Both the position numbers and the translations under genes were made by a program. Below are positions 41,501 to 53,500 of a stretch of 64,000 bases of DNA, piece by piece (the first letter of the stretch is position 1; each line of letters opens with the position of its first letter). The stretch spans positions 1-64,000 of the forward strand of contig JAMPIV010022935.1 of NCBI GenBank assembly GCA_024509875.1, in the 5' to 3' direction. The notes beneath the pieces were generated by a model. That model was not told where the DNA came from. It was given only the letters and a program-made list of their open reading frames with translations, and searched no databases. The stretch comes from Oreohelix idahoensis (lineage: Eukaryota > Mollusca > Gastropoda > Stylommatophora > Oreohelicidae).

Positions 41501-44500
41501 GCGTATGTTGGTTAAATTATGCTGGTATACTTTTGTAGTATGTACGCATGGTATTTCTGCTATATTTCTTACATGAAACATATTGTTATAGAATGAAGAG
41601 ATTATGTTTTAGCTATATTTATTTAATTATACTGGTATATTGTTCTTGAATGTAGACATGATATTTTTGCTGTATTTGTTCAGTGCTGCTGGTGTACTGT
41701 CCTGCAAATTTTTACTGCAAAAAGAAATTTTTTAATACAGTGGTTAGTGTCAGTTTTACAGATGGACAAGAACAGTGGAACTTTCAAAAATACATTCAAT
41801 CAACTAAAACACATGCAAAAATAACAGAAGAAGGTTCATATTAACTTCAACAACAACAAAATAAACAACAAAGAAGCTGAAGAGTCACAAAGAAAAATTG
41901 TTGTGTGTGATTTTTGTGCTGAAATTGTGATCCTTCTCTTATTATATTATTTTCTCTGAGTAAATATTGTAGGTATTTCTCAGAAGTCATCATAAATCTC
42001 TTCAGTTCCATGTCCTTCACTGTTGTTTTTAATTGCATTCATCTGTTTCTTCCACCCTCATAGTCATTTCTCACAAATTTTTTTTGGGGGGTTAATGTCT
42101 TGTGATATTATTGGTCAATTTTTGTAGGAGGATATAAAATTATTCTTAATTTTGTTGTTGTTAAATCGTCTTGTTCATTGAATGCATAATAATATGTTGG
42201 TGGTGTTTTTACATGTTTTGAACAGAGCTTATCATGTATTTTCAAGGGCTCACTGATTCCCATTTGATCAAGCCATTTTGGAACTCTTTGTTTAGAATTA
42301 GTTCTACTTTATTTATATGTTGTCCATCTATTGCTTCTGAATTTTTTTCTCACATGGCAATTTCTGCTTTCATGAAATCTATTTAATTTCATTTAACCAA
42401 GGATACATATTTTTTTTTCTCTTTAGTCACTTTTGCTGTCTTACCTGTTTCATTTTTTTTTTCTTACATTCCAATTTCAAGATCTTAATTTTTTTGTATT
42501 TATTTATTTTTGTTGTTGTTGTAAAGAGCTGCTGATGATGTATTTGAGCATGCACTTCTCTTAGAGTATAGTTAATTACATTTGAATTGTAATGTTTTTG
42601 AGGGTATGTGTATTGTTATATACCATTGTTTCTTCTTATTCTATTTGCTAATGTTAATATTTTGATTGGTCTACATTTTCTTCTTAGTATCATGTTTTCT
42701 GACTCTTTCAGTTTTTATAATAATGATTAGCTTAGCTATAGGTCTTTAAGCCTTGCAGTAGTGTGGTCAGGATTTTATAGTTGGCTTTTTTTTTCCCTCT
42801 TCGTAGTGCATTAAAAATTATCTTTTAACCGTAAGTGTTTTTAAGACATTCATTCTTTACTTTAATAAATGCCAGAGTGCCAAGACTGCAGTGTTGTTCC
42901 GGATGAAGTGGCACAGCTTGTTTCTAAACAGAATGAAACATCCAAATCGACCATGGACACAGGCAGAGGAAGTAAGGGTCTTTTTATTAGTCTTGTAAAA
43001 GTTATGTGGCATCATCATCATTTTCTTTTGCTTTCCTAACAGAGATTGGAATCACTACTGCAGCAGAACCCCTACAGGAAGCCTGCACCAAGTAGTCACA
43101 TGCTCTTGCATCATTGGTTTCTGTGGCACTTTGTTTTACACGATGAGGTTGCTAGCCTCATGCACAACCTCATATTAGTTGCCTTGTACGAGATTATTTG
43201 TGGCCTGATCTGACAAAATCTCTAACTTGTCAACACGTCTGATTTTGAGAAAAGTACAAGGTAAAAACCTTTAATTTGGGTCAAAAAATCAAACTTTTGA
43301 AACATGTTTGTTTTTGGAAACTTAAGATTCTCTTCTGTCAAATGGTATAGGTTATATTAGTCAAAAATGATCTTACATAAGTTTAAGATGCATTTGAAAG
43401 CACTGACCCATTCAGAAAATGTATGTGGTACTAATTGTTAAACTACCGTATGTAGTTCTTGGAGGTCTCTGAGGAGACTGCTGCTTCCTCAGGCATGTCA
43501 TAAGAGGAGACTAATTTGAGGTTGTGCATGGGGTTGACAACCTCATCGTGTAAAACAGAAACTACCGCTGTAAGAGCACATGACAGCTTTATGCAGGGTT
43601 CCTGCAAGAGGACCAACTGCATTGATGGTTCCAAGTTCTTCTTTTTCTTTCCTTGATCCTTAGCCGCAACTGTCAAAGCAGTCAGTGGCCATCACGCCTG
43701 GTGGCATCTTGTAGGGCAGCAACAAACTGCTTCCACTTTGTTCAGTCAGTGGCCATCCTTCGTGCAGTGCCCTAGCTCTGGTTCATTCTTTGCATCTCAG
43801 CCTCCACAGTTCTCTGCCAAGTTGTTTTTGGTTAGCCTCTCTTTGCTTTCCTTCAGGGGTCCATAGCATAGCTGTTCTTGTGATGGCATCGGGGTCTCTT
43901 CTGAGGACGTGGCCAACCCAACTCCAGCGTCTGCCAGCTATGATGGTGTGCATGTCCTCTTGGTTCCAAGTTCTATAAGTTGTAAAAAGGAGAAGAAAAA
44001 GAAGATTGTTAAACACAGTTTTCTCAGAATTGTTAAACACAGTTTTCTCAGAATTGTAGTTTTCTCAGAATTGTTAAATACAGTTTTCTCAGAATTTGAC
44101 ATCCCAGATATACTGTCATTAGTCACACTCAATTTTCACATTTTACTTGTATTGTTTTTCACCATTACAATTGTCTGTGTTGAAAGTCTATTGTAGTAAG
44201 ATCTCAGTGCTTCAAAATGTCAACATGTTACTAGTTTTGTGAGAACTTGCCGCATTTGTGTTGTGGCAGCCAGAATAACCTGAATGATTGTAATAAGCAT
44301 TCTGGAGTGATTTTCATTTATGTATAAGTTTTTCTTGGTTTTAAAACTTGCTTCTCAAGGTTTGAAGCCTGGTTGCATCGCGCTGCATTCTACTCAGCTG
44401 AAAAAAAATGGGTACCTGACTCTGCTTGTGAGTTAGAGAGGGCAAAGGCAACAAGGAAGGGAACGGGTCACTCAGCCTTCTAAGACTTCATATAGATGAA

Positions 44501-47500
44501 GTCTATAATACTTCTGTCTTTTATGGCAGTATTTGCTATGTGACCACCCTTGGGAGGGAAGAAAAAATTGCAGCCAACAAGAAATATGTGTGAATACTAG
44601 ACAGTGGAGTAAATGAAAAATAGTTTGGTTTGGTTTAAAGACTATCTTCATTGCACATGGACCACTCCATCAGTGCTCTGATCTCCTCCCTTAGATCACA
44701 AGGAGGATCTCAGCACAGTGCATGAACTCTGTAGCACCAGCGAGAATCCCAATGTGTGTATATGGGAATCACACATTCTATAAATATTTTTGTTGTGGGT
44801 AGGTTTCTAATGTTTAAATTTTGCCGGGGAGCGGCCTGATAGGCCTACTCTTTACGATTTCCAACTGCCGTGGGATTATTTAACGTGCGCAACTTGCACA
44901 CGGGACCTCCTATTCTTTTTTCGCCCTTATCCGAGAAGGCTAGGCATCCGATCTCACTACCCAGGAGACCAGGGGGGAGTATGACATCATTAGGACCACT
45001 GGTTCTGAAAAAAGTTTTCCATAAATTATTTTCCCTCAACTGGGAATCGAACCCGGTACTTCTAGAACTTCCATACCTCTTAGCCACTCCGACCCCCAAA
45101 ACATGAAAAATCGTTAGGTTTTAAACAGACCAATAGAACTAGGGAAGCAATATTTTGTTTAATAAATTTGGCAGAAGATTATAGAGGTCCCTCAACTGTG
45201 CGCCCCCATACCCCCCCCCCCCCCCCCCCCCCCACCCCCCCCCCCCCCCCCCCCCGAGCCCCTTGTGGCTTCTTTCTGTTCCATAAAATGAAGATTCAGT
45301 TAAAGGGATGAAGATTTGAGAACATTGAGGAGTCCAGTGGAATCGCAGAAGGTACTGAACAACATCCCAAAAACTGTGTTCCAGAGGTGCTTCCATCAGT
45401 GGGATAGGTGCTGAAATCACTGTATCAACTCCCAATGGGGGTTACTTTGAAGGTGATGGCAGTTATAAAAGCCTTCAGTAAAAGGATCCCGTTACACCCC
45501 CATTGAGGCATATTGGGAATATGGTGTTAGGCCCATATTTTCTTGACCATCGGCACACTAGGGGTGATGTGGTCAGCATCATGCCAGCCGCCTTAACCTT
45601 CCCAGGGTTGCTCTGGTACCCAATTGGGGCTGGGTCGACCCAGGAGCCGTTTGCGGCCTTAAAAAAATCCCATCTCATCTGAGGATCGAACCATAGACCA
45701 CTGAACTAGGAAGCCAGTGCACTAACCACTATGCTACCGTGGCTCAGTAAGCTCATAGTTTATTTTTATGGCTATGTGAGTGATTCATCACATACATTTT
45801 TGTTGTCTTCTTTGCTATTTTAATGCTGATTCCACATAAATGTTTTGAATGCGTATTACAGGCAGTTCTTCAAGCTATCTGTGCCGTTTTAACTAATGCA
45901 GAGAAGGCGATGTGTTTGGAGAACCCAGTTGGAATTGGCCAGCGACCTAGAGTTAGTGGTCAGTGAAGATTGCTTCTTTAAAATAATTGTTTATTCTCTG
46001 CGGATAATTTTTATGACAATATAAAGTCAGTGGATAGTATAGTTCTTTGGGGGGGGGGTGTCTCTGATGAGGCAAAGAAAGAATATAACCACTGCACCCT
46101 CAGGCATGTTGTACAAGGTAACTAATATGAGGCAGGCAACCTCATCATGTAAAACAGATACAGAAACTACCACTGCAGGAGCATGTGAGTGCTTGGTGCA
46201 GGTTTCCTGCAAGTGGCCCAGATGCAGATGTGGCTCCATGCTCCATAAGAAGCTAAAAGTAAAATGATGAATAGTGTTTCTTTTTTATTCCCCCGTTATG
46301 TTCATGAGATAAAACTGACAAAACAAAATGTCTTACATTTGTATTTTTTGGATGTTACATTTTTTTTTTGGCATATTTTTGTTGTTGTATGTTACAGTTG
46401 TATTTGCATTTTTTAATATTTATTTTTTATGTTACAGCTGTATTTGCATTTTTAATATATTTTTTATGTTACAGTTGTATTTGCATTGTTACGTATATTT
46501 TTTTGATGTTACAGTTGTATTTTAATTTGGAAGCAGTTTTTATTTTATGATTTAACATTTTTCTATCTCAGAAGCATTGATGGGAGCTGGTTTTGAAGAT
46601 TACTACAACAGACCAGGTAGTGGTAGTGGTTACCAGCAACAGTATCATCCTCACCAACAGCAGCAGCAGCACCATCTACACCAGCAGCACCATTTACATC
46701 AGCAGCAAGTGTACAGAGGCCACAACAGTGGGGTTGGCAGGGGTTACTCTGGTCAGCACCAGCGGAACTTTCAAGGCTATGGAAGTATGGCTTAGTATTA
46801 TTGTTTGTATTAAGTGAAATGAAGTGTTTAAACGTCACAGAACTTTAATGGTATTTTCTGTATGAAATTCCGCAAGAAGTAAACTTACTGGGAAAGTGAT
46901 TTGAAATCTTGTGTAGTCTTCATGTGCATGCGGCTGGCAACCTCATGTAAAACAACGCTTCAGGAACCACTGCTTTAAGAGTTTGTATGGTTTGGCTTAG
47001 GCTTTCTCAAGGTTGTCATCTACAGTGATGACTCCATGCAAAGCAAAAAATAAAGAAGATAATGATTATGATGATTATAATCCTAATGGAAGGCAAGAGG
47101 AATAAAGACCTTGGAGATAAAAAAGCAGATGAGAATCTGCTGAGCAATAGATAATGACAGTGGAAGTAGATATAAACTGGATATACACTAAAAAAAAGCT
47201 GACCTCTGTCTTAACTCTTTGGACACTGACATGAATTTACTGACAGAGTAAGAGGTGAAGAAGGGGAGTGCAGGGAAGTGGAGAAGAGACATTGTGATAG
47301 AAGATATACCTGGAGAGATGAGGAGAAAGTTGTAGACAGATGAGATGAATTGAAATGTGATTACTAGCCTGTGCATCCAGAAGAGCCAGGGGCATTTATT
47401 TCTAGACAGTTCTTATGTTTTTTGTAGTTCTTATCTTTCAGCAGCACATTACTTCTGGAAGAGTCAACAGCAGTGTGTCTTTTCTTTTTAACATTATACT

Positions 47501-50500
47501 CAAAAGAATGTAGGCATTGTTTACAGCTTTTCAGCATGTCCAGGAATTCCACTTTAGTTCATTCTTAGTGAGTGATTTTCATCGAGCCTCAAAGTTCCTT
47601 CTTCATATGCATCTTGGCCACCCTTTTTATTTTTGTTTGGGTGGCAGGTGAATGACTTCTGGTGGTCGGTAATGATGCTGTTGGACAGTGTCGTGTGAAG
47701 AGGATGGTCAGTCTCATGTCCTTATATAGCTTTTGTTCCCTTGAGTTATCTGTCTGTTTGTTTTTTTAAATTATGAATGTCCTTATTTATTTTTTCAAGA
47801 ATTTGGTGACATTTTCTCCCTCAGCATTCTTGTTTCTCTTATTTAAAATAAAAAATAGTTTCTTGATGAGGAACCTTCCTCCACAACAATGACTCCTCTG
47901 CAACAAATCCAAGCTGACTCACACTATCGAACAATACCCCTATGTATTTAGCACCATTGTTTCAGACTAGTAGATTAATTGTGTCACCAAAATCTAGTAT
48001 CAACTTGTATAAGAAGAGCCTAGCCTACTCTGGAGCTTACCTATGGAACAGCCTTCCACACCACCTAAGAAGTCTGCCTACTGAATACTAATTCACTAAA
48101 GCACTATTCAGACATTATAATCAGCGCAGACCATCTACCCCCTTAACAATGGCCTTTCTCCTGTGTACAGCTCAGTTAAATCAACTTCTCTTTACCTACC
48201 CCACATCTTCTACAAAGAAATTCTTATTTTTATATGTGCATAATTGTTATTATCTTTGCACAGTCGTATTATTATGCAATATTTTATATGTGATAATGTG
48301 ACATTATACAAGTATGTTCTACTTTAAAGTATGTTAGTGTGGTGATTCACTTAAAAATTGAAGATGTGTATGAGAATGTGCAGATATCTATTTTTTTTAA
48401 CTTGTCTTTGTTTTTTTATGTATTTTATTTCAATGCTTTTATACGTTATTCTGCTACAGAAATTGTAAGAGTAATTTTTCAGAATTGGCGAGAATGTTGT
48501 TATCTCTTTTAGCATTTCTGATGCATGCAAACTTGTACAAATAAATTTTACGGTTTACCCGCATAAGCAAGTGTCAGACATAATGAAATTTTAGACAAGG
48601 GGCAGAATCTGATGGGCCTACATGCCCAGTTCTCAACCCTTTGAAAATAAAGTTTGCTCATTCAATTTTTTTCTTTATTCTGATGAGATGTTGCTCATCG
48701 TTTTTTTTTTTTTCAGATTGATGATCCTGTTTATATAGCCCCTTTATGTTTCACCATAAATTGTGTTTATGTCTCTAGCATATCTTTTATTCCACATTTC
48801 AAATGCCACAACAAAACTGAAATGGTGGTATTTGAAAAAGTTCGATTTTTTTCTGTACAATACAGTCCTCTCACCCTACTCCACCTCCACCTGGTGGTCC
48901 TGGACACAGGCTGCATCACTGCAGTCTGGCTGAGGAGTAGGGATCGAAGAGGGAAGGCAAACCCGGTCCCAAAAAATGCAGTGCGGAAGTCGGATGTGTC
49001 AGCCGAAAGGCGCAAATATCGCAGCTTCGCTGTAAACGGACACAACGCAACCAACATCCTTTTCAGGGCGAACGAGGAAGAAGAAGAAGAAGAAAAAGTT
49101 CTTAGTAATGTATTCTCACAATATCATTTAATGATAGATGATAGACAGTAGACAGCAACATTTGTGATAAGCATTTAACGCTGTTTAACTAAGTTTGGGA
49201 CTCAACAATTATTAACATTAATTTTCCATAAAGTTAACAGAATATTTTTGAATGCATTAAGTAATAGATTTACAGTAAGATCAGGGGAACTGCTAAGAAA
49301 GGAATGAACAAAGAGAACAGTATAAATCAGGAAGCTCTCATATAAAAGCTTGCTGTAATCATGGGGGTGATTGAAACTTCACTTCTTTTTTTTTGAATTT
49401 TTATGTCCTCACTTCTGTGTACACAGTATCATCATCATCATGTGACGTATTCTGTCCAGAACGTCATTTCGAATGATGTAACCTTTTTTGCAACTGTTTT
49501 ATTGATTGTCCAAGTCTCGCAGCCGTATGTTGCTACTGGGAATATACATGCTCTGATCAGTTGTAATTTGTTTCTTTGCTTGTGCCTTGCCATAGGTTTT
49601 TCATCTGTATTAGTTTATGTGAAGCAATTGCAAGTCTTCTTTTAATTTCTACTGCACAGTCGCCAAAGCTGTTGATGATTGATCCTAAGTATTCGAATTC
49701 ATTAACACTTTCCAGTTCTTCGTTATCAATTTCAATTTCTGGTTTGGTCTTTACTTTGTCTGTTGTCAATACTTTGGTCTTCTTGGTGTTTAGGTATAGA
49801 TTCTGGGCCTCGCTGTGTTTTTTGGTGGACAGAATTAATTGTTCAAGTCCTTCTGGGTTGGTCGATAGGAGGACTGTGTCGTCAGCATATCTGATTTCCG
49901 GGATCTGGTACCCGCCGATGTTAAATGGGTCAAACTCTGCGTGTTCTTGGTCATCTCTTACGTTTCTCATTATATTCTCGGCATAAATGTTAAGAGCATG
50001 CACTACAGTGAAAACTAACGTTTGTTCTAATAACATTTTCAAACTTTTTATATACTCAATAGACAAAGTGTACGTCTATGAGCCAAATTCTACACTTTAT
50101 TTTGTTAAAAAAAAATGTGGTTACCATGGTAACCAAAAAAAAAAATCTGCAATATTTAATTTTTCACCAATTATCAAGAGTAAATAACATATATTTCCTG
50201 CCGACCAAATTTTATCAAATTGCACACACATGTTGTGACTGACAATTAAAACAATTGATCAGAAGCTTATTTTGGTAAGTTTAAAATTCTATTTTTTAAT
50301 GATTTAAAAAAAAACATTATATTTGAATGAAAAAAATATATAAAAGCATATTTAAAAAATATATATATATAAAAAATTACCAAAATATCAAAATTCTGTC
50401 CTGATCATTTAAAGATATATATGTGTACTACTTGCATGCCAAATTTGATAAAGGTCTGGTAGACAGGTTGTTTGTTATTTAATTTTTTGTTAATAAAAAG

Positions 50501-53500
50501 TTAGTTTTAAGAAAAATGCATTTTACTCACCTAGTGCCTTGTCTTGTCCAATATACTTCATTTGGGGGGGCTGAATGTGTCTAAAATTGTCCAGCACTAT
50601 ATGCTGCACCTCCTTCAGCTTCCTGCAGCTCTTGCCTTTGTCTTGCCTCTTGCCTAATATTTCTTCTTTTTACAAGTTTGTCAGCCTCCTATTTCTGGCT
50701 GTTGGCCAACTTAATCGCCAGGTGCTCTGCTTGCACACATTGCAACACACATTGCTGAGAACATTGTTGATAAAAGAAATGTCCACAATGGTTCTGTACG
50801 TAGGTTTAGCACAGACAGTGTTATGAGACGCACCATTCTTGCTCGCGCTCAAGTTCATTTTTGTATCAGATCGACTTGGGCCAGCGGTGAAAGGCACTAT
50901 TGGATCAGCGATTTGAACTATAGGCCTATCGGATACTGGGATGCAGACATACATTGATGATAAGCCTACATCAGGTTGGTTATCATTCACCGCTGATTCA
51001 GTCGTAACATTGCTGGAAATTACACACTTTTGACGTTCTCTAGCGACAGAAAGTTGCTTTGCTTTCTTACCTTTTCTTCCCATTTTGAAGTAATAGAACA
51101 CAATTTAATGAGATTTAGACTGTAATCACGAGAAAAATGTCGTACCACGTTAAATGGAACAAAGTTATTTCTTTATGGGTGGAAGTACCTGTCGTTATGT
51201 TCCGCATTTGCACAGACAAAGCTGCGCGTGTTATGACCAATCAGAAAGATAAACACCAATGCCTCATGAATGCGCCTTGATTGGGAGAATGGGGTCACTG
51301 CGTGACCTCTCCTTATAAGGAAGTTAGCATAAACAATGGAAAATTTTGAATGCCAAATCAACCAGAGATATGTGAAATAAAGGTTTCGAATTTGCTATAA
51401 TCCGGGAGACAAAGAAATTCCCTTTTTTTGCGATACCAAATACTTCGCGATGCGCTCAGCGTAACTAAGGTATTATTGAGAGACAAATCTTGCATTTTCG
51501 GCACAAATGTGCAAATCATAGCTTGGGGGTAGTGCCGAAAATATGCTTTTTGACACATCAAATGCATTTTTTATGTCATAAAACCTTGCTCAATCGATTC
51601 CTCAATGATTATTTAATAAAATAAGCTCAAAAGTAAAAAATCGATATTTTGTACCTAAAACCCGATTTTCACTGCCGTGGATGGCCTTAAACAGGTAAGG
51701 GGAAAGGGTACAGCCTTGTCTTACTCCTTTCTGTACTTCAAACCATTCTGATGTTTCCCCCTCTATTCTTACGGCTGCCTGTTGTTCTTGGTACAGCAGT
51801 GCGATGAGTTGTATAAGGTGGTTTGGAAATCCCATATTTTCCATAATAGTCCATAACTGCTGATGTTGTACACAATCAAAAGCTGTGGTGTAATCAATGA
51901 AACAAGTATATAGGTCAACGTTGAATTCTCTACACTTTTCTATGATGATCCTCATATTGAATATATACTGAAGCACATTAAAAACGCACCACTATTATAT
52001 ATAATGATGCCGAGAAGCTGGAAAAAAAAAGTGTGGGAATGGATTTTCCCCGTGTTTGTCATGAGGTAGCGAATGGCTGCTGGAATGGAAAGTGCATGAT
52101 TCAACCCACGGGTTTGTGTACAGACTACATGTAAACAATGAAAGTTACACGTGCAACACGATTCCCAACAGCTATGACCCTGAAAATGTGTACGCGTTGT
52201 GGCAGTATACTCGGTATAAAAAGGCCGTTGAGACAAAACACCCAGTACATGTGCTTGAAATGCCACGACTATCTGAAAACGACCGCCAACGAGCCATTGG
52301 TATGTTGGAGACCGGAATGAGCTCGTGGGCCATTGCCAGAAGGATGAATTGCCACCACAGCACTATTGTACGTCTCGATGAACGTTACGGAACCACTGTC
52401 AGTGCCCGGGATAGACTTCGGAGTGGCCAACGACGAGTTACTACCCCTGCGCAAGATCGTCATATTGTGCTGAGTCACCTAAGGAATCGTTCTCTCCCGG
52501 CAAGTCAAACAGCAAGAGCAATAGTGGGTAGACGTGGGCAAGTCTCTCGAATGAGTCATACGATGACTCAGAGATACAGGCCTTACTGCAAGACGACCTT
52601 ATGTTGGGCCAAACTTGACTCACAGACATCGTCAGCAGCGCCTGCAATGGGCAGAGCAACATGTCAGATGGACTAGACTGCAGTGGAATGCTGTCCTATT
52701 CACAGACGAGAGCAGATTCAACATATCCTTTGCTGATGGACGTATGCGGATTTGGCGACGGTGTGGAGAGCGCTTTGCAGATTGCTGTGTTCGTCAGCAC
52801 AACCGATTTGGAAGTGGCAGTATTCACATTTGGGGAGGATTCAGTTTTCACCATCGCTTGCCTCTTCACGTCTTCTGTGGAAATGTTAATGCTGTGACAT
52901 ATCGAGATGAGGTTCTGGATGCATTGGTTGCTCCTGCGTTCACAAATTATCCAGACTTGCAGCTTCTCCAGCAGGATAACGCACGTGCGCACACCGCATG
53001 CATTACGCAGCAATATCTACAGCAGCAGAACATTGTGACGATTGATTGGCCTGCCCTATCACCAGAACATCTGTGGGATGAGCTTGGACGCAGAGTCTAC
53101 AGTCCGGTTCTCTGGATGTATGTTATAAGAGCTTTAAAACTCAATATACATGAGACAAATATCAAAACAACAAGCAGTAACTACCATTTTACTAGTAAAA
53201 AAAATTTTTTTCAATGCCCAGGAACAAAATAAAATCCATAGTGGCCAATAAACAGACGTTACAAGAGACATCAAAAATTGCTGCCCGCTGTGAAATCATG
53301 TGTTGAACAAACTGGGTCTCACTTTGAGTTTTAGTGTCAGAATGACATTGCATTTTATGTAATAAAATGGCAGTTAATTGTCTTTATTGTGATGTTTGTT
53401 TCGTATAAATTAGTTGGAGAGGAAATAACAGTTTAAAGATAGGAAGTGACTTTTTCACTCACCCTGTAGAACAGATGAGGATTACTCTAGATGTAGACTG

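Larger units (their letters stand above)
49994..51686 (-). mobile_element. TTAA-flanked DNA transposon, 1.69 kb
   Basis: Flanked by TTAA (49990-49993 and 51687-51690). Inverted ends: left GAGCATGCACTACAGTGAAA, right (reverse complement) GGCCATCCACGGCAGTGAAA; 15-16 of 21 positions match. Removing the element and one TTAA rejoins the LINE frame as [15 protein letters not shown], which proves the borders. TTAA targets are used by piggyBac and Kolobok superfamilies; I cannot decide between them. Confidence 0.9.

Noticed and set aside
44824..45098. tRNA genes (also at 45683-45748, 40487-40566, 62855-62945)
   Set aside because: A and B boxes are present, but spacing is off or the acceptor stem does not pair, and each continues into a SINE body.
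46577..46795. Stand-alone 72-codon gene (Gln/His-rich)
   Set aside because: The frame enters through a splice acceptor and continues the YTHDC2-like linker; it is an exon with an in-frame stop just after the donor.
47211..47235. piggyBac-type terminus TTAACTCTTTGG
   Set aside because: No matching inverted end followed by TTAA was found downstream.
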